Shown here in pieces: positions 14,680-21,505 of a DNA stretch of 26,577 nt; within the stretch, counting starts at the first letter, position 1, and each line of letters starts with the position of its first letter. The DNA lies in NCBI GenBank assembly GCA_036271015.1, contig DATBBL010000189.1, positions 1 to 26,577 of the forward strand, read 5' to 3'. The DNA is from DASUAS01 sp036271015 (GTDB lineage Bacteria > Actinomycetota > Acidimicrobiia > IMCC26256 > DASPTH01). A model generated the notes under the pieces. The model was not told the origin of the DNA. It ran no database searches and saw only the letters and a program-made list of their open reading frames with translations. A program made the position numbers and the translations under genes.

Positions 14680-16128
14680 TCCCCGGACGCTGACCCGCTC
14701 CAGCTCGTCGCGCACCGCGGCCTCGACCGTGGTGCCGGCGAAGAACGACGGGTTGGTGCCGGCCCAGAGCGACACCGCGTGCTCGAAGGTCAGGGCCCGG
14801 AAGTCGGCCGCGCTGGCGTGCCCGTCCTCGACCAGCTCCCACGCCTCGGTGAGGACCTCGCGGATGTCGGGGACGTCCCAGTGCCCGATGTCGGACGCGA
14901 ACAACGCCTTCAGGCGGGCACCACCCGGGTTGCGGCTGGTGTCGAACGCGAGGGCGGTCATCGGGTCGTCGGCCTCGCACCCGAAGTGGAAGGCGGTGGT
15001 GAACACGTCGCGGATGTCGTCGGCGCCTGTGATGCCGCAGCGGGCGAACTCGTCGAGCGTCGCCGGGTCCTCGTCGGGGAGGCTGAGCATCCGCAGGCCG
15101 TCGTCGAGCCGGTCGAGCCGCTCCCGGTAGCGGGGCGATCCGTGCTGCTCGAACAGATCGGCGAGCTCGACGCGGTCCAGGTGCGCGGGGTTGTAGTGCT
15201 CGACCGCCTCACGGTTGCGCTTCTCCCAGTGACCCAGGAGATTGGCGTACAGCGCCGCCGCCCACGCGACGCCGCCCTCCTGGAACGCGAACCGCAACGT
15301 CGGGAACCGCTGGGGCACACCACCCAGGAACAGCGACAGCGCGAGCAGCTCACCGGCGATGGCGAACATGCCGATGTGGTTGAACACGTAGTTGCTCACC
15401 GACGCGCGGATCGTCCACCCCATCGCCGCGGTGTGGAACGTCGGCGACACGCCGAGGTCGACGCACCGTTGCCACACCGGGTCGTAGTCGTACGCCGAGT
15501 CCAGGCCGAGCGAATCCAGCCAGCGCGCCGCGCGCGACGGCGGGTCCACACCCGGCGCGGGGCGGGCGATGGGCCCACCGAACATGAACGCCTTCAACCC
15601 CAGCTCGCCGGTCGCGTGGTCGAGCTCCGCGATCGCCTCGTCGGGCGTGTGCATCGGGATGATCCCGACGGGTGTGAGCGCGTCGGTGTGGTCGCGGAAC
15701 GCCTCCGCGTAGAAGGTGTTGAAGGCGCGTGCGAGCGGGCGTCGGATGGCGGCGTCGTCGAGCGCGGCCGGGACCAGCCCGTACGTCGGGTAGAGCACGG
15801 CATGGTCGATGCCGAGCTCCGGCAATCGCTCGGCCAGGAGCGCGGGAAGGAGGGCGGTCCCACGATCGAGGGTGTTGCGGGTGGGCAGGCCCCACCACGA
15901 CGTGCGGACGAGTCCGGCGCCGCGCATCTGCTCCGGCGAGAGGCCGCGGACGGCCGACCCGGAGCTCGTCACCACGTCCATGGCCGCGACCGCATCGTCG
16001 CCCGCCTGGGCCTGCAGGATGTCGCGCACCAGCGGGAGGTACTCGATGGCGTGACCGTCGGAGTCGATCACCGGATGGTCGAGCCCGGCCTTGATGCGGG
16101 TGACCGAATCGCTCGGGAGGTAGGGCAT
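14677..16128 (-). CDS. Amidohydrolase family protein (Amidohydro_2)
   Basis: This 483-residue metal-dependent TIM-barrel hydrolase or decarboxylase is larger than its relative at 3353-4534. VIDSDGHAIEY (20-30) gives the N-terminal DxH motif (Asp24, His26). LPELGIDHAVLYPTYGLVPA is the usual 'LG.....YPT' segment. FQEGGVAWAAALYANLLGHW resembles the 'EGG..W...L....D' strand also seen at about 280 in the first copy. FASDIGHWDVPD supplies the C-terminal Asp. The start is set at ATG 16128, with an alternative ATG at 16149 in the same frame. A CAGAAT box lies 6 nt before 16128, consistent with a leaderless RNA though imperfect. It is divergent from the crotonase gene across only 50 nt and leads the - strand hydrolase block. 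Confidence 0.88.
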   Translation of the reverse strand: MPYLPSDSVTRIKAGLDHPVIDSDGHAIEYLPLVRDILQAQAGDDAVAAMDVVTSSGSAVRGLSPEQMRGAGLVRTSWWGLPTRNTLDRGTALLPALLAERLPELGIDHAVLYPTYGLVPAALDDAAIRRPLARAFNTFYAEAFRDHTDALTPVGIIPMHTPDEAIAELDHATGELGLKAFMFGGPIARPAPGVDPPSRAARWLDSLGLDSAYDYDPVWQRCVDLGVSPTFHTAAMGWTIRASVSNYVFNHIGMFAIAGELLALSLFLGGVPQRFPTLRFAFQEGGVAWAAALYANLLGHWEKRNREAVEHYNPAHLDRVELADLFEQHGSPRYRERLDRLDDGLRMLSLPDEDPATLDEFARCGITGADDIRDVFTTAFHFGCEADDPMTALAFDTSRNPGGARLKALFASDIGHWDVPDIREVLTEAWELVEDGHASAADFRALTFEHAVSLWAGTNPSFFAGTTVEAAVRDELERVSVRG

Positions 16129-16163
16129 CGCGTCATTCTGGCCCGCCATCGGAGCGCCCGCCG

Positions 16164-16169
16164 TACGAT
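16164..16169 (+). promoter_or_regulatory. Putative -10 box (TACGAT) for a leaderless crotonase transcript
   Basis: TACGAT is followed by 9 nt and the ATG at 16179, with no ribosome site between. The box lies in the 50-nt gap between two divergent starts. No -35 element is evident. Confidence 0.45.
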
Positions 16170-16178
16170 GCACGACCC

Positions 16179-16940
16179 ATGGACACCGAGGAGCCCCGCG
16201 TTCGCCTCGAGCGGGACGGTAACGTCGCCGTCGTCGTGCTCGACGACCCGGCGCGGCGCAACGCGCTGTCGTTCGAGGTGACCACCCAGCTCGCGGCCGC
16301 GGTCGACGAGGCCGCCGCGGATCCCGGCGTCGGGGCGCTGGTGCTGACCGCCACTCCCCCGGCCTTCTGCGCCGGTGGATCGATCGACGACCTCCTCGCA
16401 CCGCGGGCGTCGCTGCGGGAGATGTACACCGGTTTCCTCGCCCTCACCCGGTTGGCGATCCCGTCGGTGGCGGCGGTGAACGGGCCGGTGATCGGCGCCG
16501 GGGTCAATCTGCCCCTCGCCTGCGACGTCATCATGGCCTCGCCGAGGGCGCGCTTCGACCCGCGGTTCATGGATCTCGGCATCCACCCCGGGGGTGGCCA
16601 CCTCTGGCGGATGCAGCGGCTCGTGGGACGGCAGGCCGCCGCCGCGCTGGTCATCTTCGGCGAGTCGCTCTCCGGCGAGGACGCCGCGCGCGTCGGCCTG
16701 GCCTGGCGCTGCGTCGACGACGACGAGCTGCTCGCCACCGCCGTCGCCCTGGCCCGGCGGGCGGCCGACCGGCCGCGCGAGCTCGTGGCGCGGGCCAAGG
16801 CGGTGCTCGACGCGTCCGCCGGCGTCGACACCTCGGCCGACGCGTTCGAGCTGGAGTTCCCGCACCAGGACTGGTCGATGCAACAGCCCGCGTTCCAGGA
16901 ACGCCTGGCCCAGCTCCGGGCCCGGCTCGAGAAGCCCTGA
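16179..16940 (+). CDS. Enoyl-CoA hydratase/isomerase (crotonase) family protein lacking the canonical glutamates
   Basis: This 253-residue crotonase-fold protein probably acts on an acyl-CoA. The oxyanion-hole segments are present: PPAFCAGGSIDDLL (60-73) and NGPVIGAGVNLPLACD (101-116). However, the two Glu residues of classical enoyl-CoA hydratase are replaced: the first by Asn110 (GAGVNLPLACD instead of GGG-CEL--CD) and the second by Phe130 (FDPRFMDLG instead of F--PE---G). The following motif, GIHPGGGHLWRMQRLVG (134-150), is found in a mycobacterial-type subgroup and puts His136 and His141 near the site. Hydration by the textbook mechanism is therefore unlikely; isomerase, hydrolase or decarboxylase activity should be considered. 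It is convergent with the ASCH gene across the repeat at 16956-17077. Confidence 0.9.
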   Translation: MDTEEPRVRLERDGNVAVVVLDDPARRNALSFEVTTQLAAAVDEAAADPGVGALVLTATPPAFCAGGSIDDLLAPRASLREMYTGFLALTRLAIPSVAAVNGPVIGAGVNLPLACDVIMASPRARFDPRFMDLGIHPGGGHLWRMQRLVGRQAAAALVIFGESLSGEDAARVGLAWRCVDDDELLATAVALARRAADRPRELVARAKAVLDASAGVDTSADAFELEFPHQDWSMQQPAFQERLAQLRARLEKP

Positions 16941-16977
16941 GCGCGACCGCTCCCGGCGCAACGGTCGATTCCGGTGC

Positions 16978-17001
16978 GCCGTCCCGCCCTCCGGGCACGG
17001 C
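16978..17001. terminator. Terminator-like hairpin, repeat copy 1
   Basis: GCCGTCCC (16978-16985) pairs with GGGCACGGC (16993-17001) with one bulged C, around a 7-nt loop. It lies about 38 nt after the crotonase stop. No T-tract follows on either strand, as is common in GC-rich Actinobacteria. Confidence 0.45.
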
Positions 17002-17038
17002 TCCGCTACATCTCCCGCGCAACGGTCGATTCCGCTGC

Positions 17039-17062
17039 GCCGTCCCGCCCTCCGGGCACGGC
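17039..17062. terminator. Terminator-like hairpin, repeat copy 2
   Basis: This is the same 8-bp, one-bulge hairpin, displaced by 61 bp. It starts 4 nt beyond the ASCH stop codon (17067) on the - strand, a suitable place to end that transcript; copy 1 would then serve as a second terminator. Confidence 0.45.
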
Positions 17063-17066
17063 TCCG

Positions 17067-17363
17067 CTACATCTCCTCCTCGACGACGTGGAACTCGATC
17101 CGGTAGACGAGCGTGTCGTCGGCGACCGGCCCTGCGTGGGCGGTGCGTCGTCGCAACGACTCACGGTCGACCTCGCCGCACCGCCCGACGTCACGCGCGC
17201 TGACGGTCGAGAACGGCACGAGCTCGATGTCGTCGATCTCGATCTCGCCCGGCCCGACGCGGTACCGACCGCCGACCCGCACCTTGGGGCGGGACCAGAG
17301 CCGGAACGAGAGCGTCACCTCGCCCGACAACACCGGGTCCCGCAGCTCCGGGCTGAACTGCAC
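17067..17363 (-). CDS. Small ASCH-domain protein
   Basis: This 98-residue protein is a stand-alone ASCH domain, a PUA-related beta-barrel fold associated with RNA or modified-nucleotide binding. MQFSPELRDPVLSGEVTLSF (1-20), RLWSRPKVRVGGRYRVG (21-37) and IEIDDIELVPFSTVSARDVG (41-60) follow the family's order, and VYRIEFHVV (87-95) is the final strand. GTG at 17363 is chosen because the homologous part begins there and TACCGT lies 6 nt upstream; the frame is open for another 1.5 kb upstream, but that is antisense to real genes. The stop lies within the second 61-bp repeat. Function within this cluster is unknown; it may be a housekeeping neighbour. Confidence 0.82.
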   Translation of the reverse strand: MQFSPELRDPVLSGEVTLSFRLWSRPKVRVGGRYRVGPGEIEIDDIELVPFSTVSARDVGRCGEVDRESLRRRTAHAGPVADDTLVYRIEFHVVEEEM

Positions 17364-17369
17364 CGACGC

Positions 17370-17375
17370 ACGGTA
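17370..17375 (-). promoter_or_regulatory. Putative -10 box (TACCGT) for a leaderless ASCH transcript
   Basis: On the - strand TACCGT is followed by 6 nt and the GTG at 17363. There is no ribosome site. This spacing decides the start call and lies in the 51-nt gap shared with the divergent gene at 17415. Confidence 0.5.
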
Positions 17376-17414
17376 CGCCCCATCCGCCCCACCGTCCGTC
17401 TCCGTACCACGGGT

Positions 17415-17714
17415 GTGGAGCTCACCGAATCCGATCCCACTCCCGCCGTCACCGACGCCGAGCTGGTCGCCGAGGCGCTCGCCGCCGACCCCGAGGCCCC
17501 GGTGCCACCGGATGCCGTCTCCCTCTGGACGCTGACCGATCCAGGGACGACCGCGCCCCTCCCCGACTGGTACATGCCGCCGCCGATGCGGGCCCGGGCG
17601 CTCTCGGGCTGGCGGCGACACCTGGTGCGGTGGAACGTGGCCCTCATCATCGCCTCGTTCCTCGCCATCAACGCGGCGGGGCTCTGCAACACCTACGGGC
17701 AGCTGCACTTCTAG
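17415..17714 (+). CDS. Small single-TM protein of unknown function (LPDWYMPPPM motif)
   Basis: This is a 99-residue protein. An acidic, Ala/Pro-rich N-terminal half (TDAELVAEALAADPEAPVPP) leads to PLPDWYMPPPM (about 53-63), a basic GWRRHLVRWN stretch (70-79) and a C-terminal TM helix VALIIASFLAINAAGLCNTY (80-99 region). I recall similar small proteins in actinobacterial genomes but no known function. The RR/R-rich side suggests an N-in orientation with the acidic domain in the cytoplasm. The start is GTG at 17415; upstream in-frame sequence overlaps the divergent ASCH gene. No clear ribosome site is visible. It may be the first gene of, or separate from, the operon starting at 17778. Confidence 0.72.
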   Translation: MELTESDPTPAVTDAELVAEALAADPEAPVPPDAVSLWTLTDPGTTAPLPDWYMPPPMRARALSGWRRHLVRWNVALIIASFLAINAAGLCNTYGQLHF

Positions 17715-17748
17715 GGCAGCCCCCGCGGTGGGCGTCGGACGGAGCACG

Positions 17749-17754
17749 TAGTCT
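17749..17754 (+). promoter_or_regulatory. Putative -10 box (TAGTCT) for the 17778-20197 operon
   Basis: TAGTCT lies 23 nt before the ATG at 17778. An RNA starting about 7 nt later would include the strong ribosome site GGGGGAGG (17766-17773). It lies in the 63-nt gap after the small TM gene. Confidence 0.4.
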
Positions 17755-17777
17755 CCCCGTGACCCGGGGGAGGACGC

Positions 17778-18236
17778 ATGCCGACCGCTGACGACACTGC
17801 CACGCAGGCGCAGCTGCGCGCGCTGGCCGAGCGCTACGCCCTCGGCGTCGACCGGCGCAACGTCGAGACGTTCATCGCCCTGTTCCACGCCGACGCGGTC
17901 ATCACGATCCACGACCCGAGCGAGACCGAGGAGCCCCGCCAGATCCGCGGTGCGGAGCGGTTGGCGAAGGTCCCGGAGGCGATCACGCGATACGCCAAGA
18001 CCTTCCACATGCTCGGCCAGTCGACGTACGACATCGGCGACGGTGAGGCGACGGGCGAGGTCTACTGCATCGCGCACCACCTGACGCCCGACGCTCACGG
18101 CGGGACCGACTACGTGATGTTCATCCGCTACGAGGACACCTACCGCACCGACGACGAGGGCGTCTGGAAGTTCGCCGAGCGGCGGCTGCGGGTCGACTGG
18201 ACCGAGACCCGCGCGGCCAATCCGCCGTCCCGCTAG
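17778..18236 (+). CDS. SnoaL-like / NTF2-fold protein
   Basis: This 152-residue protein has the NTF2-like cone fold signature. RALAERYALGVDRRNVETFI (14-33) is the first helix, followed by ALFHADAVITIHDP (34-47) and, near the C-terminus, GVWKFAERRLRVDWTE. This 'Y..-.D.rd...-...F..DA' pattern is typical of SnoaL-like proteins, which include steroid isomerases, polyketide cyclases, hydratases and dehydratases. Asp25 and the aromatic pocket residues (Phe35, His37, Trp around 135) could line a ligand cavity. A strong ribosome site (GGGGGAGG) precedes the ATG. It leads an operon with an SDR and a DUF1214 protein, suggesting an isomerase or dehydratase acting on the same intermediate. The exact reaction is unknown. 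Confidence 0.85.
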   Translation: MPTADDTATQAQLRALAERYALGVDRRNVETFIALFHADAVITIHDPSETEEPRQIRGAERLAKVPEAITRYAKTFHMLGQSTYDIGDGEATGEVYCIAHHLTPDAHGGTDYVMFIRYEDTYRTDDEGVWKFAERRLRVDWTETRAANPPSR

Positions 18237-18245
18237 GAGGAGCCG

Positions 18246-19079
18246 ATGGACGGAGCACTCGCGGGACAACGTGCGGTGGTGGTGGGCGGCGGATCGGGCA
18301 TCGGCCTCGCCTCGACCCGCGCCTTGGCGCGGGACGGCGCGCGGGTGACGATCGCGGGTCGCACGGAGCAGAAGCTCGTGGACGCGACCACCGCGCTCGC
18401 CGACGAGGGCTTGGACGTCGCGTACTGCGTGTGCGACGCCCTCGACGGGTCCTCGGTGCGGGACGCGGTCGAAGCCGCGTCCGACGACCGACGCCGACTG
18501 CAGATCGCGGTCGTGGTGCCCGGTGGCGGTGGGATGTCGCCCGTGCTCCTGTTCGACGACGACACCTTCAGCCGCGAGGTCGACGGGAACGTGCGCCCGG
18601 TGTTCCTCTTCCTCAAGTACGCAGGCCAGGCGATGGTCCGGTCCGGCGGCGGCTCGTTCATCGCCATCTCGTCGACCGCGTCGGTGTTCTCCACCCGGTA
18701 CCTGGCCTCGTACGCCGCAGGAAAGGCCGCGGTCGACCAATTGGTGCGCGTCGCGGCGGACGAGCTCGGCCCGCTCGGCGTGCGCGTCAACTCGGTGCAA
18801 CCAGGGTTGACGCAGACGGCCGCGACGGAAGGGATGTTCCGCAACCCGAAGATGCGGGAGGCGTTCCTCGCCGAACAGCCGATCCCGCGCCACGGCCAAC
18901 CCGACGACATCGCGCAGGCGGTGCGCTACTTCGCGGGCCCCGAGTCGTCGTGGGTGACCGGGCAGCTGCTCACGGTGGACGGCGGCAACACCCTGCGGTC
19001 GTTCATCGACTATGCGAGCGTCGTCCCGGTCCCCGACACCCGCGCCGTCGTCCTCGGCACCGAAGGAGATCCCGCATGA
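18246..19079 (+). CDS. SDR family oxidoreductase
   Basis: This 277-residue classical SDR has a glycine-rich loop GGGSGIG (14-20), with Gly in place of the usual TG start, and Arg39 after beta-2 (IAGRT), which favours NADP(H). The usual NNAG reads VPGG (91-94). Asn115, Ser142/143 (ISSTAS), Tyr156 and Lys160 (YAAGK) are intact, so it should be active. The C-terminus VTGQLLTVDGGNTLRSF is normal and is followed by a 25-residue tail. The ATG at 18246 has an AGGAGG ribosome site overlapping the upstream stop region. Its TGA overlaps the start of the DUF1214 gene (ATGA), so the two are translationally coupled. Confidence 0.92.
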   Translation: MDGALAGQRAVVVGGGSGIGLASTRALARDGARVTIAGRTEQKLVDATTALADEGLDVAYCVCDALDGSSVRDAVEAASDDRRRLQIAVVVPGGGGMSPVLLFDDDTFSREVDGNVRPVFLFLKYAGQAMVRSGGGSFIAISSTASVFSTRYLASYAAGKAAVDQLVRVAADELGPLGVRVNSVQPGLTQTAATEGMFRNPKMREAFLAEQPIPRHGQPDDIAQAVRYFAGPESSWVTGQLLTVDGGNTLRSFIDYASVVPVPDTRAVVLGTEGDPA

Positions 19080-20197
19080 ACCGTGCGCCCAAGTCGACCG
19101 CGGCGTTCGACGAGCTGATCGCCGCGCTGCAGGAGATCCGCGACGGCTACGTCCTGGACGAGCAGCGCTTCACCGACGACCTCGACGTGGTCGAGGGCTT
19201 CCGCTACGTGACCGAGGTGCTGTCGGGCGCGTCCGAGTTCTTCATGGAGGCCGATCCCGACCACCCGCGCATGGCGTCGATCGTGACCCCCGCGCGCAAG
19301 CTCCAGGGTGACAACCCGGACTCCATCTACCACTTCGCCCGGATCGACGGTGGTCGGTCGTACCGCGTGTTCGGCGTCCGGGGCGAAGAGGCGTACATCT
19401 CGTTCACCGTGCACTCGGCGGCGGTCGACGGCGGCTTCAACGGACGAGTGCTCGCCGACATCAACGACAGCCAGTTCACCTTCGCACCCGACGGCTCCTA
19501 CGAGATCGTGTTCAGTGCCGAGCCCCACGATGGCAACTGGGTGAAGCTCGATCCGGACGCCCGCATGATCATCGTGCGCAGCTACTTCCTGCGCGAGCGG
19601 TCGGCGCAGAACGATCCCACCGTGGCGGTTCGCATCGGGATCGAGTGCCTCGACGACGTCGCGCCCCCGCCGCCGCTCGACGACGCCACCTTCGCCGGCC
19701 GTCTGCGCGACGGGGTCGCGTTCCTGCGCCAGTGCACCGTCGGGCAGCCGCTGCCGGGCACGCCGTCCCCCGCGCCCTTCATGGCGAGCGAACCCAACCA
19801 CGTGGGCCAACCGTGGAGCTTCCGCAACGCGGGCGTCGACGCCGCCGGTGCGGTCGACATCTTCTACTCGATGGGCCGGTGGGACCTCGGCCCCGACGAC
19901 GCGCTGGTCATGCGGGGCACGATCCCGCCGTCGCGCTTCACCAACGTGATGCTCTGGAATCGGCACATGCAGACCCTGGAGTACGTGCACCGCCAGAGCT
20001 CGCTCAACAGCGCGCAGATCTCGTACGACTCCGACGGCTCCTACGCGATCGTCGTGGCGCACCGCGATCCGGGAGTGCCCAACTGGCTCGACACCGGGGG
20101 GCACCGCGTGGGCACGATCTTCTGGCGCTACCTGCTCCCCGAGCGCGACCCGGTGATGGCGGAGTGCGAGGTCGTGCCGGTCGACAGCCTGGGCTGA
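19076..20197 (+). CDS. DUF1214 domain-containing protein
   Basis: This 373-residue protein has the conserved C-terminal DUF1214 block: FYSMGRWDLGPDDALVMRGT, IPPSRFTNVMLWNRHMQTLE, QSSLNSAQI and, near residue 328, HRDPGVPNWLDTGGH followed by GTIFWRY. The fold is thought to be beta-sandwich-like and no biochemical activity is established that I know of. The N-terminal 100 residues are helical (EVLSGASEFFMEADPDHPRM). There is no signal peptide, so it should be cytoplasmic. The ATG at 19076 overlaps the SDR stop by 4 nt and has AAGGAG upstream (19062-19069). A second DUF1214 homologue at 23096 is likewise coupled to an SDR, implying a shared job with the dehydrogenase. Confidence 0.88.
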   Translation: MNRAPKSTAAFDELIAALQEIRDGYVLDEQRFTDDLDVVEGFRYVTEVLSGASEFFMEADPDHPRMASIVTPARKLQGDNPDSIYHFARIDGGRSYRVFGVRGEEAYISFTVHSAAVDGGFNGRVLADINDSQFTFAPDGSYEIVFSAEPHDGNWVKLDPDARMIIVRSYFLRERSAQNDPTVAVRIGIECLDDVAPPPPLDDATFAGRLRDGVAFLRQCTVGQPLPGTPSPAPFMASEPNHVGQPWSFRNAGVDAAGAVDIFYSMGRWDLGPDDALVMRGTIPPSRFTNVMLWNRHMQTLEYVHRQSSLNSAQISYDSDGSYAIVVAHRDPGVPNWLDTGGHRVGTIFWRYLLPERDPVMAECEVVPVDSLG

Positions 20198-20206
20198 GGC
20201 GCCGGG

Positions 20207-20662
20207 TCAGTCGAGCGCCAGCCCGGCCGCGACCGCGGCGCCGAGCTCCCAGCAAGCCTCGAGGTCGGCGTTGGTCGGCGAACCGATCACGGAGATCGGG
20301 GCCTGCACCTCGCGCCACCGGAGCCCGGTGGTGGCGATCTCGATCGCGCGCAACGCGCCGGTGGTGTCGTTGTTGCCGTGCACGTAGACGCCGAAGGGCC
20401 GACCGATCGTCGCCTCCAGGCACGGGTAGTAGATCTGGTCGAAGAAGTGCTTGAGCGCGCCCGACATGTAGCCGAGGTTGGCCGGGGTGCCGAGCAGGTA
20501 GCCGTCGGCCGCCAACGCGTCGCTCACCGACGCCTGCAGCGCGGCGCGCGTCACCACGTCGACCCCTTCGATGCGGGGATCGGTCGCGCCCGACTGCACC
20601 GCGTCGAACATGGCGTGCACCGACGGCGAGGTCGTGTGGTGGACGTGCAGCAACGTAGGCAT
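20207..20662 (-). CDS. Flavodoxin-fold NAD(P)H-dependent oxidoreductase
   Basis: This 151-residue protein has a flavodoxin-like fold. LLHVHHTTSPSVHAMFDAV (4-22) forms the first strand and FMN-phosphate loop (TTSPS, 10-14). DGYLLGTPANLGYMSGALKH (53-72) is the characteristic 'GTP..lG.-sG.lK.F.D' loop of WrbA-like and NAD(P)H:flavin/quinone reductases. GRPFGVYVHGNNDT (87-100) is the third FMN-contact strand. It could reduce flavin or quinone. It could in principle supply reduced FMN to the luciferase-like monooxygenase at 988, but they are far apart. The ATG at 20662 follows TACGAT by 11 nt. Its 3' end is 9 nt from the convergent DUF1214 gene. Confidence 0.86.
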   Translation of the reverse strand: MPTLLHVHHTTSPSVHAMFDAVQSGATDPRIEGVDVVTRAALQASVSDALAADGYLLGTPANLGYMSGALKHFFDQIYYPCLEATIGRPFGVYVHGNNDTTGALRAIEIATTGLRWREVQAPISVIGSPTNADLEACWELGAAVAAGLALD

Positions 20663-20673
20663 TCGGGTCGCGC

Positions 20674-20679
20674 ATCGTA
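20674..20679 (-). promoter_or_regulatory. Putative -10 box (TACGAT) for the flavodoxin-fold gene
   Basis: On the - strand TACGAT precedes the ATG at 20662 by 11 nt, giving a leader of only a few bases. It is separated by 15 nt from the opposing TACGCT box at 20695-20700, so the two divergent promoters overlap and may compete. Confidence 0.42.
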
Positions 20680-20694
20680 GGGCGCGCGCACGGG

Positions 20695-20700
20695 TACGCT
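20695..20700 (+). promoter_or_regulatory. Putative -10 box (TACGCT) for a leaderless alpha/beta hydrolase transcript
   Basis: TACGCT is followed by 8 nt and the GTG at 20709. There is no ribosome site. The spacing favours this GTG over the ATG at 20715, although the latter remains possible. Confidence 0.45.
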
Positions 20701-20708
20701 CACGCTCA

Positions 20709-21488
20709 GTGGCGATGCTCGAGGAAGATCCGCTGGTCGGGGCGCCGTCGCTCGCGCTGCTGGCGCTCGAGCTGCGCGCGTGGCCCGAGCTCGCGCTGTT
20801 CCTCGCCTCGTGGCCGTTGTGGCTCGCGCAACCTCGCGGCGACGGCCATCCCGTCCTCGTGCTCCCACCGTTCGGTGCGACCGACGCGTACACGAGCCCG
20901 CTGCGGGCGGTGCTGCGCGCGCTCGGATACTCCAGCCACGGTTGGGGCCTGGGCCAGAACCTGGGCCCGACCGCCGCGATCCTCGACGGCGGCCCGAAGC
21001 GGTTGGTCGAGCTGGCCGAGCGGACGGGCCGGAAGGTCAGCGTCATCGGGTGGAGCGCAGGCGGGATCCTGGCGCGCGAGGCGGCGCGACGCCATCCCGA
21101 GGCGGCACGCCAGGTGATCACGCTGGGCTCGCCGTTCCGGCTGCTGCTCGACGACCGCTACAAGACCCACGCCGCGTTCTTCTACAAGCTCGCGGAGCGG
21201 TGGCACGCCGCACCGACCGAACCGATGCTCCGCTCGGAATATCGCCAGCCCCTGCTCGAGGTGCCGGCCACCGCCGTCTACACGCGCACCGACGGCGTCA
21301 CCAGCTGGCAGTGGTGCCTCGAGGACGTCGGTCCGTGCTCGGAGAACATCGAGGTCTACGGCAGTCATTGCGGGCTCGGGCACAACCCGGCGGCGATCGT
21401 GGCCATCACCGACCGCCTCGCTCAGCCCGAAGGTGAGTGGAAACCGTTCCGCGCGCCGCGCGCGCTACGCCGCCTGTTCCCGCACTGA
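20709..21488 (+). CDS. Alpha/beta hydrolase (lipase-like)
   Basis: This protein of about 259 residues has the alpha/beta-hydrolase core without an obvious lid. PVLVLPPFGATDAYTSPLRA (48-67) is the first core strand and oxyanion loop, and SVIGWSAGGILAREAARRHP (111-130) is the nucleophile elbow (Ser116 in GWSAGG). Asp195 (TRTDGVTSW) and His220 or His225 (GSHCGLGHNP) complete the triad. The pattern resembles the PGAP1/lipase-type hydrolases found near acyl-CoA metabolism genes in Actinobacteria; a triacylglycerol-lipase-like or ester-hydrolase role is likely, substrate unknown. The start is GTG 20709, supported by promoter spacing; ATG 20715 is two codons later. It is divergent from 20662 and convergent with the SMP-30 gene, 17 nt away. 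Confidence 0.87.
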   Translation: MAMLEEDPLVGAPSLALLALELRAWPELALFLASWPLWLAQPRGDGHPVLVLPPFGATDAYTSPLRAVLRALGYSSHGWGLGQNLGPTAAILDGGPKRLVELAERTGRKVSVIGWSAGGILAREAARRHPEAARQVITLGSPFRLLLDDRYKTHAAFFYKLAERWHAAPTEPMLRSEYRQPLLEVPATAVYTRTDGVTSWQWCLEDVGPCSENIEVYGSHCGLGHNPAAIVAITDRLAQPEGEWKPFRAPRALRRLFPH

Positions 21489-21505
21489 CGCGCCGGTCGT
21501 TGCGC

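Larger units (their letters stand above)
16956..17077. repeat. 61-bp tandem direct repeat (2 copies)
   Basis: Copy 1 (16956-17016) and copy 2 (17017-17077) are head-to-tail and near-identical; I find one internal difference (G versus C in CCGSTG) and one at the last base. Copy 2 includes the stop codon and last codons of the ASCH gene (read on - strand), and copy 1 repeats that end just beyond it. Each copy holds one terminator-like hairpin. It fills most of the 126-nt gap between convergent genes. Two near-identical copies suggest a recent duplication. Confidence 0.92.

Noticed and set aside
14527..16281. 584-codon + strand open frame
   Set aside because: Antisense shadow of the amidohydrolase at 14677-16128; composition is Arg/Val/Glu-rich without recognisable motifs.
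16956..17077. Possible CRISPR array
   Set aside because: Only two abutting copies with no spacers; it is a simple tandem duplication.
17364..18899. Upstream 512 codons of the - strand frame that contains the ASCH gene
   Set aside because: Antisense to the SnoaL-like and SDR genes; homology-like sequence begins only at GTG 17363, where a promoter box is also positioned.
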